Assembly: GCF_000093025.1 (NCBI RefSeq)
Contig: NC_014207.1
Location: 434,001-498,000 of the forward strand
Length of the DNA stretch: 64,000 bases
From: Methylotenera versatilis 301
GTDB taxonomy: Bacteria; Pseudomonadota; Gammaproteobacteria; Burkholderiales; Methylophilaceae
Direction of reading: 5' to 3'
Numbering within the stretch: the stretch's first letter is position 1; the number at the start of each line of letters is the position of its first letter. The notes beneath the pieces were generated by a model. That model saw only the letters and a program-made list of their open reading frames with translations, searched no databases and was not told where the DNA came from. Made by a program: the position numbers and the translations under genes. This document shows positions 44,503 through 52,530 of the stretch, one piece after another.

Positions 44503-47193
44503 ATGTTACCAAAGACATCAGTAAATAAAACAGATTCCATCCAATCCAGCCGTGTATTCGCTATGCTGAACTGGACTGCTTTGTTATTGGCAACATTATT
44601 AATTATTTTATCATTCTCAACAGGCGACGCTTCAGCTGCAAGTCAAAGAGGTCGCTCAGCGGCGAATTTTAATCACAGTAAAACGGGTTTCCTTTTAAGT
44701 GGTGCTCACTTAAGAGTTAACTGCGAAAGCTGTCATACAAACGGCATTTTCAAGGGAACGCCTAAGCAATGTGAGAGTTGTCATGTACAAAGTGGCCGCG
44801 CTTCAGCATCAGCTAAGCCTAGTCAGCACATACCTACAAATAAAAGTTGTGAAACTTGCCATAAATCTACAAATTGGCCAACGGTGAGTTTTGTGCACGA
44901 TAGTGCAACTGACGGCACATGTTCTACCTGTCATAATAATACGAATGAGCGTGGCAAACCGGCTCAACATCCGTCAACAACCGCTACTTGCGATACTTGT
45001 CACAAGAGCACTAATGCTTGGTTACCAGCATTAGGTCATGATCATACTGGTGTCGTCGCGGGAACTTGTGCGACTTGTCATGGCAAAACAGCTACAGGTA
45101 TGAAAGCTGGGCACATTAGCACCAGCCAGTCATGTGATGCTTGTCACAAAACAACGGGCTGGACCCCTGCGAAAATGAATCACACAGGTATCACTAGTGG
45201 TTGCGCAAGCTGCCATGATGGCAATAAGGCGCTTGGCAAATCCAGTAATCACATCAAAACATCGGCATCTTGCGAAACTTGCCACAGTTCAACCACCAGT
45301 TTTAAAGGTGGAAAAATGGATCACACCGGCATCACCACCGGCTGTGCGACCTGCCATACCACAGGCGGCGCCGGCTTAGCTAAACCGACTAACCATATTC
45401 CGACCACCGCCTCATGTGAAACCTGCCACAAATCGACGACCAGCTTTGCTGGCACCACGATGAACCACACTGGTATTACCACAGGCTGCGCGACCTGCCA
45501 TAACGGCACCAGCTATGCCGGTGTTAAACCTGTGTCTAAACCCAGCACGCACATTGCCACCACAGCGGCCTGTGAAACCTGTCATAAGAGCACCACCAGC
45601 TTCAAAGGTGGCGCCACCATGAACCATACCGGCATCACCACCGGCTGTGCGACCTGCCATACCACAGGCGGCGCCGGCTTAGCTAAACCGACTAACCATA
45701 TTCCGACCACCGCCTCATGTGAAACCTGCCACAAATCGACGACCAGCTTTGCTGGCACCACGATGAACCACACTGGTATTACCACAGGCTGCGCGACCTG
45801 CCATAACGGCACCAGCTATGCCGGTGTTAAACCTGTGTCTAAACCCAGCACGCACATTGCCACTACCGCGGCTTGTGAAACCTGTCATAAATCAACGACA
45901 TCATTTTTAGGGGCAGCCTTTAACCATACTGGTATTGTGAGTGGTTGTGCAACCTGCCACAACGGTACAACCGCACTAGGTAAGCCAAGTACGCACATCG
46001 CCACTACAGCAGCCTGCGAGACCTGTCATAAATCGACGACCTCATTTGCAGGTACAGTGATGAACCACACTGGTATTACTACGGGCTGTGCGACTTGCCA
46101 TAATGGTACGACTGCGTTAGGCAAACCTGCTAATCATGTGCAGACCACAGCGGGTTGCGAGACTTGCCATAAGTCGACCACGTCATTCTTGGGTGCTACA
46201 TTCAATCACACTGGCATTACAACGGGTTGTGCAACCTGCCATAACGGTACAACCGCACTAGGTAAGCCAAGTACGCACATCGCCACTACAGCAGCCTGCG
46301 AGACCTGTCATAAATCGACGACCTCATTTGCAGGTACAGTGATGAACCACACTGGTATTACTACGGGCTGTGCGACTTGCCATAATGGTACGACTGCGTT
46401 AGGCAAACCTGCTAATCATGTGCAGACCACAGCGGGTTGCGAGACTTGCCATAAGTCGACCACGTCATTCTTGGGTGCTACATTCAATCACACTGGCATT
46501 ACAACGGGTTGTGCAACCTGCCATAACGGTACAACCGCACTAGGTAAGCCAAGTACGCACATCGCCACTACAGCAGCCTGCGAAACCTGTCATAAATCGA
46601 CGACCAGCTTTGCTGGCACCACCATGAACCATACTGGCATCACCACTGGTTGTGCAACTTGCCATAATGGTACGACTGCGTTAGGCAAACCTGCTAACCA
46701 TGTGCAGACCACAGCGGGTTGCGAGACTTGCCATAAGTCGACCACATCATTCTTGGGTGCCACATTCAACCATACTGGTATCGTGAGTGGCTGTGCGACT
46801 TGCCACAACGGCACGACTGCGTTAGGTAAACCTGCTAACCACGTGCAGACCACTGCTGGTTGCGAGACTTGCCATAAGTCGACTACTACATTTACTGGTG
46901 CAGCCTTTAACCATACAGGCATCGCCCCAGGTAGTTGCTCAACTTGCCATAATGGCGCCACTGCTATGGGCGTGATATCTAACCACGTACCTATAATTGG
47001 TATTTCTTGTGATACTTGCCACACTGGCACCACTAGCTTTAGTAATCCTAAAAAACCTAATCATTCGTTATTGACCGCAACATGTAGATCTTGTCACGGC
47101 GCTAAATATGTTGGCGTTGAGTCAAAATCACATAACTCACCTAAAGACTGTAACTCTTCAGGTTGTCACAACACAAATACATTCAGCAAATAG
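44503..47193 (+). CDS. Giant multiheme c-type cytochrome (34 CxxCH plus one CX4CH)
   Basis: 896 aa. A signal/anchor segment (about 22-47, LNWTALLLATLLIILSFSTG then DASA) precedes 34 CxxCH motifs and a final CNSSGCH (883-889), a CX4CH heme-binding variant. The body is a string of roughly 47-residue two-heme units: CETCHKSTTSF, a short loop, NHTGITTGCATCHNGT and KPANH or KPSTH. The recurring His in NHTG and NH/TH can be distal heme ligands. It is Thr/Ser/Gly-rich and poor in charge, unlike the Lys-rich 27-heme protein, which suggests a surface or extracellular location. Shine-Dalgarno GGGGAG precedes the ATG. It is followed by a hairpin, the TPR/barrel gene and the ccm operon. Confidence 0.93.
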   Translation: MLPKTSVNKTDSIQSSRVFAMLNWTALLLATLLIILSFSTGDASAASQRGRSAANFNHSKTGFLLSGAHLRVNCESCHTNGIFKGTPKQCESCHVQSGRASASAKPSQHIPTNKSCETCHKSTNWPTVSFVHDSATDGTCSTCHNNTNERGKPAQHPSTTATCDTCHKSTNAWLPALGHDHTGVVAGTCATCHGKTATGMKAGHISTSQSCDACHKTTGWTPAKMNHTGITSGCASCHDGNKALGKSSNHIKTSASCETCHSSTTSFKGGKMDHTGITTGCATCHTTGGAGLAKPTNHIPTTASCETCHKSTTSFAGTTMNHTGITTGCATCHNGTSYAGVKPVSKPSTHIATTAACETCHKSTTSFKGGATMNHTGITTGCATCHTTGGAGLAKPTNHIPTTASCETCHKSTTSFAGTTMNHTGITTGCATCHNGTSYAGVKPVSKPSTHIATTAACETCHKSTTSFLGAAFNHTGIVSGCATCHNGTTALGKPSTHIATTAACETCHKSTTSFAGTVMNHTGITTGCATCHNGTTALGKPANHVQTTAGCETCHKSTTSFLGATFNHTGITTGCATCHNGTTALGKPSTHIATTAACETCHKSTTSFAGTVMNHTGITTGCATCHNGTTALGKPANHVQTTAGCETCHKSTTSFLGATFNHTGITTGCATCHNGTTALGKPSTHIATTAACETCHKSTTSFAGTTMNHTGITTGCATCHNGTTALGKPANHVQTTAGCETCHKSTTSFLGATFNHTGIVSGCATCHNGTTALGKPANHVQTTAGCETCHKSTTTFTGAAFNHTGIAPGSCSTCHNGATAMGVISNHVPIIGISCDTCHTGTTSFSNPKKPNHSLLTATCRSCHGAKYVGVESKSHNSPKDCNSSGCHNTNTFSK
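45325..45863 (+). repeat. 303-bp tandem duplication inside the cytochrome gene
   Basis: Bases 45325-45560 recur without a difference at 45628-45863 (offset 303 bp = 101 codons). The block uses more GC-rich codons (GGC, ACC, GCC) than the rest of the window. Confidence 0.95.
45961..46580 (+). repeat. 282-bp perfect tandem duplication inside the cytochrome gene
   Basis: Bases 45961-46242 are repeated exactly at 46243-46524, and identity continues into a third, partial copy (46525 to about 46580). One unit is 94 codons with four CxxCH motifs. Confidence 0.95.
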
Positions 47194-47201
47194 AGGGTTC
47201 A

Positions 47202-47226
47202 TAAGGTGGGCTTTGTGCTCACCTTA
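47202..47226 (+). terminator. Hairpin after the 34-heme gene, without a U tract
   Basis: TAAGGTGGGC (47202-47211) pairs with GCTCACCTTA (47217-47226), one G-U pair, loop TTTGT. Lacking a U run, it more likely protects or processes the mRNA, or partly terminates, than fully ends transcription before the barrel and ccm genes. Confidence 0.45.
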
Positions 47227-47346
47227 CGTTTGCTGACGTTGCCGTATAAAAAACTTTATCTTAAAGCTGTAAGTGATTGACTTCTATGAAAAAAATTAAT
47301 ACTATCTGCGTATGTGCAATTAATAGCCTAGGAATGTGGGTTAAAT

Positions 47347-49614
47347 ATGAATCTATCTAAAAAGATTTACCTAGTTTTAGCGTTTATTTGTTCACTTGCG
47401 CCTTCTTTGGCATATGCAGATAAAATTCTGGATAAAGTTGAAATCGTACAGGCGCAAAACGAGACAGAAATTCATATTGAGTTCTTAACGCAAGTGCGAT
47501 ATTTGAGGCATGCGCCATTAAATACTGAAACTTCACGCATTCAAATCTTCTTAGAATTTCCTCAGCTCACAAAAGAAACGCTATCAAATCAGCGTGAGTT
47601 TCGGAACTCACCCAAAACAAATCTTGTGCCTCGTTTTACCGTTAACTATCCTGAGCAAGAGACTAATAGCATAGGCGTGCGATTTAAAAGCCCCGTCAAG
47701 TTCGCGGTCACGCCAGATAATAGTGGTCGTGGTATCGTGATTCATGTGCCTAATGACAAGGCCGGAGTCGTTGCAGAGCCAGTTGTGGAGCCGCCAGTAG
47801 AGCCTGTGATTGATCATGGTCCTCAAGGTGAAATTCCAGCAAAGCCTGCTGATATGAGTGACAACGATTACGCAGCAAAATTGATGGCTGAGGCGCGCGT
47901 CGCAAGAGGATTCGGTGATTACCCTAAAGCAGTGCAGCTACTCAATGCTGTACTTGCTTTACCAAGCAACACTCATTCACAAGACGCCCAAGAGCTAATT
48001 GCGAATTCGCGTGAAAAAATGGGTGAAATGACTAAGGCAAAAGCGGAGTATGAAACCTATCTTAAGCTTTATCCTCAAGGAGAGGGAGCTGCACGCGTTC
48101 GACAGCGTTTAACAGCATTGGAAGGGTCTGGTAAATTTAGTAGTGCTGATGCAGCTAAAACCAAAAAGCCAATTCGAGATATTCATGAAAACACAGTGTA
48201 TGGTAGCTGGAATCAGTATTACTATGATGCACACAGCCATAATTACCCAGGTTCTGGCAAAAATACGGGAACGCATGATCAGTCTCAACTGGTAAGCGCG
48301 ATGGACCTTACTGCGCGATTCCGCCAAAACGAGTGGGATAGCCGAATTGTAATCCGTGATACGCAAACAATGGACTTTCTGCCCAATAAGGCCGATCGCA
48401 ATAGATTACAAGCTGCTTATGTAGAAGTGCAGAATAAAGAGTCAGACTTTATGACACGTTTAGGTCGGCAGAATGGTAATTCTGGTGGTGTTTTAGGTCG
48501 ATTTGATGGCGGACTATTTCGCTATGGATTATCGCCGCAATACAAATTGAACTTTGTTGCAGGCACATTAGACGAATATAATATTGACTATAGACGCCAC
48601 TTTTATGGAATTAATCTGGATATTGGTCCAATAAATGAAAAGTGGAGTGGTAATGCATTTTTCATTGAGCAGCGTGTTGATGACTTAATTGACAGGCGTG
48701 GTGTAGGTGGTGAATTGCGTTATTTTGATATGGGAAAATCGTTATACTCAGTGGTAGATTATGATACTTATTTTAATCGCTTAAATACAGCTATGGTGCA
48801 AGGTAACTGGCAACCAGCAGAAGGTACCAGTTATAATATCTTAATGGAAAACCGTAAGTCGCCAGTATTGCAGTTGATTAATGCGTTATTTGATCCTGCA
48901 TTTCAAAATCAGACGTTTTACCCAACAACGCCTACATCACTACGTCAAGCATTGCGAATTGGTAGTACTATAAGCGCCCCCAATACTTTAACTGTGTCAG
49001 GATTAAGAGATTATGCAATCAACCAAACATTGGATACCAGCTTGTTTTTAGTAGGCGCAACACGTCAAGTGACGCCTCGCTGGCAATTGGGTGGAGATGT
49101 TCAAATGAGTAGGGTAACTGGTAGTGCCAATGCAAGCAAAGGCGCAATAGATCTTGCAAAAAAAGCGGCGGCAGACAATGGTACTTTTTTAAGCGACCTC
49201 GATATACAAAATCTTACTAATAGCTTTGCTGGTGGTAATACTTATACTTACCATGTGCAGGCAGTGGGTTTAGATACGCTATTTAAAGATGATACTTCGA
49301 TTATTGGTCTAAGTTATGTTGATGGTCCAACAAGCCGTGTTCAGTCGGTTGTATTAACTAACGTCATGGTGCCTCGTGATAAATGGCGTTTGGATAGCTC
49401 GGTGAAATTGCTCAGAATTGAGTCGGATCCAGCTTCAGTACAATATGTTGTTGGTCCTACCCTCAGAGCAAGCTACCGCCTGCGTGAAAAAGCGACTATA
49501 GAAGCAGAGGTGGGTTTGGAAGTGACAAATGAAAATAGTTCAGACAGCTTTAATCCTGGACACACTCGTACATTCCGCGATTTCAGCTTTATCGGCTACC
49601 GTTTGGATATTTAA
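47347..49614 (+). CDS. Outer-membrane beta-barrel protein with periplasmic TPR region, putative cytochrome porin
   Basis: 755 aa. Signal peptide (KKIYLVLAFICSLAPSLAYA), a beta-rich AMIN-like domain (about 28-135), a Pro/Val linker, TPR-like helices (about 170-265, LMAEARVARGFGDYPKAVQLLNAV), then a barrel of about 470 residues rich in alternating strands, ending GYRLDI. No CxxCH or CxxC is present. It directly follows the giant cytochrome gene, so it may be the pore that lets the cytochrome cross or contact the outer membrane, as MtrB does in porin-cytochrome complexes; I see no sequence likeness to MtrB. Its stop overlaps the ccmA start (TAATG). Confidence 0.78.
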   Translation: MNLSKKIYLVLAFICSLAPSLAYADKILDKVEIVQAQNETEIHIEFLTQVRYLRHAPLNTETSRIQIFLEFPQLTKETLSNQREFRNSPKTNLVPRFTVNYPEQETNSIGVRFKSPVKFAVTPDNSGRGIVIHVPNDKAGVVAEPVVEPPVEPVIDHGPQGEIPAKPADMSDNDYAAKLMAEARVARGFGDYPKAVQLLNAVLALPSNTHSQDAQELIANSREKMGEMTKAKAEYETYLKLYPQGEGAARVRQRLTALEGSGKFSSADAAKTKKPIRDIHENTVYGSWNQYYYDAHSHNYPGSGKNTGTHDQSQLVSAMDLTARFRQNEWDSRIVIRDTQTMDFLPNKADRNRLQAAYVEVQNKESDFMTRLGRQNGNSGGVLGRFDGGLFRYGLSPQYKLNFVAGTLDEYNIDYRRHFYGINLDIGPINEKWSGNAFFIEQRVDDLIDRRGVGGELRYFDMGKSLYSVVDYDTYFNRLNTAMVQGNWQPAEGTSYNILMENRKSPVLQLINALFDPAFQNQTFYPTTPTSLRQALRIGSTISAPNTLTVSGLRDYAINQTLDTSLFLVGATRQVTPRWQLGGDVQMSRVTGSANASKGAIDLAKKAAADNGTFLSDLDIQNLTNSFAGGNTYTYHVQAVGLDTLFKDDTSIIGLSYVDGPTSRVQSVVLTNVMVPRDKWRLDSSVKLLRIESDPASVQYVVGPTLRASYRLREKATIEAEVGLEVTNENSSDSFNPGHTRTFRDFSFIGYRLDI

Positions 49615-50228
49615 TGCTATTAGCGCAAGGGTTGGCATGCTTGCGCGGTGATCGCTTGCTGTTTAAAAATGTAGAGTTTGAGCTTGATACAGGCGGCTTA
49701 CTCTATGTGCTGGGCGAGAACGGTAGCGGCAAAAGTAGTTTACTGCGTATGCTGTGCGGATTGATGTTGCCAGAAAGCGGAACAGTTTTCTGGGATAAAA
49801 AAACCATCAAAGAAGAGGCTGAAAACTATTTGTCCAATCTCACTTATATTGGACATTTGAATGGTCTTAAAGATGATCTTACCGCGCTAGAGAATTTAAC
49901 AATGAGCGCACGTGCCGCAGGTAATGAAGTGTCAGAAGATAAGGCATTGGCAGCATTAGCTGCTATTGGAATCGAGCGTTGTGCAAATTTGCCAGCACGC
50001 GTGCTATCGCAGGGGCAGAAAAGACGCGTGACGCTTGCTAAGCTTTGGTTGGCTGAAGGTAAATTATGGATATTAGATGAACCCTTTGCTGCGTTAGATA
50101 TTGCGTCAGTCACTGTACTTGCTGCAAAGTTAGGCGAGCATTTATCTAATGGCGGAATGGCGATTCTTACCACTCATCAAGATGTCACGATTCACGCACA
50201 GTCGACTCAAACTTTGAGGTTAAGTTGA
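49614..50228 (+). CDS. ccmA: Heme exporter ATP-binding protein CcmA
   Basis: 204 aa ABC ATPase. Walker A GENGSGKSS is at 34-42, the signature LSQGQKRR at about 131-138 and Walker B LWILDEPF at about 150-157. With CcmBCD it releases holo-CcmE carrying heme in System I cytochrome c maturation. Its ATG overlaps the stop of the barrel gene by one base, an unusual attachment of the ccm operon to an electron-conduit gene, and its stop overlaps ccmB. Confidence 0.95.
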   Translation: MLLAQGLACLRGDRLLFKNVEFELDTGGLLYVLGENGSGKSSLLRMLCGLMLPESGTVFWDKKTIKEEAENYLSNLTYIGHLNGLKDDLTALENLTMSARAAGNEVSEDKALAALAAIGIERCANLPARVLSQGQKRRVTLAKLWLAEGKLWILDEPFAALDIASVTVLAAKLGEHLSNGGMAILTTHQDVTIHAQSTQTLRLS

Positions 50229-50896
50229 TGAACGGTGCATGGATGACCGTGCTGAAGCGCGATCTTTTATTGGCTTTCCGTAGACGTTCTGATGTTGCGA
50301 CAACGCTATTTTTCTTCTTGATTGTATCCAGCTTGTTTCCGCTAGGCATTGGTCCGGAGCCTGCGGTGTTAAGTAGCATCGCACCGGGTGTTTTATGGGT
50401 GGCGGCATTATTAGCTGGCATGCTATCGCTCACGCGTTTATTTGCTGCAGATTTTACTGATGGTAGTTTAGAGCAAATGTTACTCGCGCCGCAGCCATTA
50501 ACTTTATTAGTAACGGCTAAGGTGTTAGCGCATTGGCTAGTTTGCGGCTTGCCAGTGGTGGTGTTAGCGCCATTGATTGGTTTGCAGTATACGCTGCCAA
50601 ACGATTCCTTATTCGTGCTCATTATTTCTTTATTGTTGGGTACGCCAGCATTGAGTTTAATTGGCGCAATTGGCGCTGCGCTTACATTAGGTGTTCGTGG
50701 TAGTGGGTTATTGGTGGCATTATTAGTGTTACCTTTATACATTCCAGTATTGATTTTTGGCGCAGGTGCAGTCGCAGCCAGTCAGCATGGTATGAGTGCA
50801 CAGGCGCATCTTTCATTGCTGGCAGCCTGTTCTTTACTTGCTTTGGTGTTGGCGCCATTGGCTACAGCTGCTGCATTACGTATCTCTGTAGAATAA
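50228..50896 (+). CDS. ccmB: Heme exporter membrane protein CcmB
   Basis: 222 aa with six membrane helices. It starts near WMTVLKRDLLLAFRRRSD and carries the CcmB pattern RLFAADFTDGSLEQMLLAPQPL and LGTPALSLIGAIGAALTLG. It is the permease partner of CcmA. The ATG at 50228 overlaps the ccmA TGA (TGATG); a TTG one codon earlier is unlikely. Confidence 0.95.
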   Translation: MNGAWMTVLKRDLLLAFRRRSDVATTLFFFLIVSSLFPLGIGPEPAVLSSIAPGVLWVAALLAGMLSLTRLFAADFTDGSLEQMLLAPQPLTLLVTAKVLAHWLVCGLPVVVLAPLIGLQYTLPNDSLFVLIISLLLGTPALSLIGAIGAALTLGVRGSGLLVALLVLPLYIPVLIFGAGAVAASQHGMSAQAHLSLLAACSLLALVLAPLATAAALRISVE

Positions 50897-51003
50897 ACCG
50901 TAGGTAGAGTAAAATATGCGCCACTGTGAAATTCAGTCGTGAATTACAATTAGATTACCGTGCAATTTGAATGCAATTACAGAGCAATTTGAGCAAATAA
51001 ATT

Positions 51004-51753
51004 ATGAGCATTAATTGGTTTAAATATTCGTCACCACAAGCTTTTTACCCGCTAGCTGGAAAAATGATTCCATGGTTTGTTTTGCTAGCCACAATTTTCG
51101 CTGTCGCTGGTTTGTACATCAGCTTTGCTATTGCCCCCACTGATTTCCAGCAGGGTGAGGCGTATCGCATTATTTTTGTCCATGTGCCCGCTGCTTGGAT
51201 GTCTATGGTGATTTATATCGCTATGGCAGGCTGGGCGGCGTTAGGGTTAGCGCTTAATGCGCGACTATCTGCCATGATGGCACAAGCTTTAGCGCCTACA
51301 GGCGCAATATTTACCTTACTCGCTTTGGTCACAGGTTCACTGTGGGGCAAGCCGATGTGGGGTGCATGGTGGGTGTGGGACGCGCGTTTAACCTCTGAAC
51401 TTATTTTATTGTTTTTGTATCTTGGCTTCATTGCTTTGCAAGCGTCAATTGATGATCCACGTCGTGCAGATAGAGCAGGAGCCTTGTTAGCACTGGTTGG
51501 TGTGGTGAACGTGCCGATTATTTATTTTTCAGTGAAATGGTGGAATACCTTACATCAAGGTTCTAGCATCAATATGGGCGCAGCGCCAAAAATGGCGGCG
51601 ACTATGTTAATGGGAATGCTGCTCATGGCTTTAGCCTTTTGGATGTATACCGTGGCGGTTGCATTGATGCGCGTGCGCTGCATTATGCTGGAGCGTGAGC
51701 GTTCCTCGGATTGGGTTAAAGAGCTGTCAGTGACAACAGGAGGAAAATCATAA
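51004..51753 (+). CDS. ccmC: Heme exporter/handling protein CcmC
   Basis: 249 aa, six membrane helices. The tryptophan-rich heme motif WGAWWVWDARLTSELIL is present, as are the flanking His residues in VHVPAAWMSM and WNTLHQGSS. CcmC loads heme onto CcmE in the periplasm. The stop overlaps ccmD (TAATG). Confidence 0.96.
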   Translation: MSINWFKYSSPQAFYPLAGKMIPWFVLLATIFAVAGLYISFAIAPTDFQQGEAYRIIFVHVPAAWMSMVIYIAMAGWAALGLALNARLSAMMAQALAPTGAIFTLLALVTGSLWGKPMWGAWWVWDARLTSELILLFLYLGFIALQASIDDPRRADRAGALLALVGVVNVPIIYFSVKWWNTLHQGSSINMGAAPKMAATMLMGMLLMALAFWMYTVAVALMRVRCIMLERERSSDWVKELSVTTGGKS

Positions 51754-51917
51754 TGCAATGGGCAAGTTGGTCAGCGTTCTTTAATATGGGAGGCTACGCA
51801 TTTTATGTGTGGTTTTCTTTCGGTTTAACGGCACTTTGTGTCGTTTGGGAAGTCATATCTCTGCGCAAACGTAGTAAAGCTGCATTACGGTTATCTAAAA
51901 TTCTGGCACAAGGTTAA
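51753..51917 (+). CDS. ccmD: Heme exporter protein CcmD
   Basis: 54 aa, too short for many gene finders. [20 protein letters not shown] then a single membrane helix (about 18-36) and a basic C-terminus ([14 protein letters not shown]), the standard CcmD form. It helps release holo-CcmE from the CcmABC complex. The ribosome-binding site AGGAGGAAA is strong, and its GGAGGAAA is complementary to the loop of the RNA candidate near 3.3 kb. It overlaps ccmC by one base and ends one base before ccmE. Confidence 0.9.
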   Translation: MQWASWSAFFNMGGYAFYVWFSFGLTALCVVWEVISLRKRSKAALRLSKILAQG

Positions 51918-51918
51918 T

Positions 51919-52377
51919 ATGGCTATAAAAGCACGACATAAACGATTTATTTTGATAGTGATTGGTTTGGCATTGTTGGGTCTAGCTGCAATGCTTATTT
52001 TGAATGCTTTCCAAAGCAATATGGTGTTCTTCTACACCCCAACGCAAGTAGATAAAGGCGAAGTGCCACACGGTACAGGCTTCCGTATCGGTGGCTTAGT
52101 AGTAAAAGATAGTTTAAAACGTCAAGATGATGGTTTAACCGTTCACTTTGCTATTACAGATACAGCCAAAACGGTACCAGTCGTTTACAAAGGTGTTTTG
52201 CCAGATTTGTTTAAAGAGGGCAAAGGCGTGGTAGCGCAAGGTAAGGTAGGTCCAGATGGCATATTTATCGCCAGTGAAGTGCTTGCTAAGCACGATGAAA
52301 ACTACATGCCGCCAGAAGCTGCAGAAGCGCTGAAACGCGCTCAAGAGCAAGGTAAAACGGTCGTGATGTCTAAGTAA
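51919..52377 (+). CDS. ccmE: Periplasmic heme chaperone CcmE
   Basis: 152 aa. One N-terminal anchor helix (about 9-30) and an OB-fold domain. The covalent heme-binding His is His125 in KHDENYMP, with Tyr129. Starts further upstream in the same frame fall inside ccmD; the ATG at 51919 gives the family N-terminus ([13 protein letters not shown]). It hands heme to CcmF/H. Confidence 0.96.
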   Translation: MAIKARHKRFILIVIGLALLGLAAMLILNAFQSNMVFFYTPTQVDKGEVPHGTGFRIGGLVVKDSLKRQDDGLTVHFAITDTAKTVPVVYKGVLPDLFKEGKGVVAQGKVGPDGIFIASEVLAKHDENYMPPEAAEALKRAQEQGKTVVMSK

Positions 52378-52405
52378 TACAGCTTAAAAATACTCGCTTG
52401 CTGTA

Positions 52406-52454
52406 TGTAGGTCGGGCCTTTAGCCAGACTTGTCAGCTTAAACGCCGACCTACA
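52406..52454. repeat. REP-like palindromic element between ccmE and ccmF
   Basis: TGTAGGTCGG (52406-52415) and CCGACCTACA (52445-52454) are perfect 10-bp arms around about 29 nt. The GTAGGTCGG...CCGACCTAC form is common among dispersed intergenic palindromes of proteobacteria. Only one copy is in the window. Confidence 0.55.
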
Positions 52455-52530
52455 AAAAGCAGGTTCATGCAATTATCGAAATACTCAAAATTCAATAAAT
52501 ATATAGATTAAATTCACTAAGGATATTAAC

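Noticed and set aside
44503-47193. Long minus-strand open frames opposite the 34-heme gene (for example 45321-45509, 45582-45812, 46590-47033)
   Set aside because: They are mirror frames of the repeated CxxCH coding sequence and share its 282/303-bp repetition; no start signal or independent homology.
44503-47193. CRISPR-like periodic repeats
   Set aside because: The repeats are coding, in frame, with a 282 or 303-bp unit and no spacers of CRISPR size.
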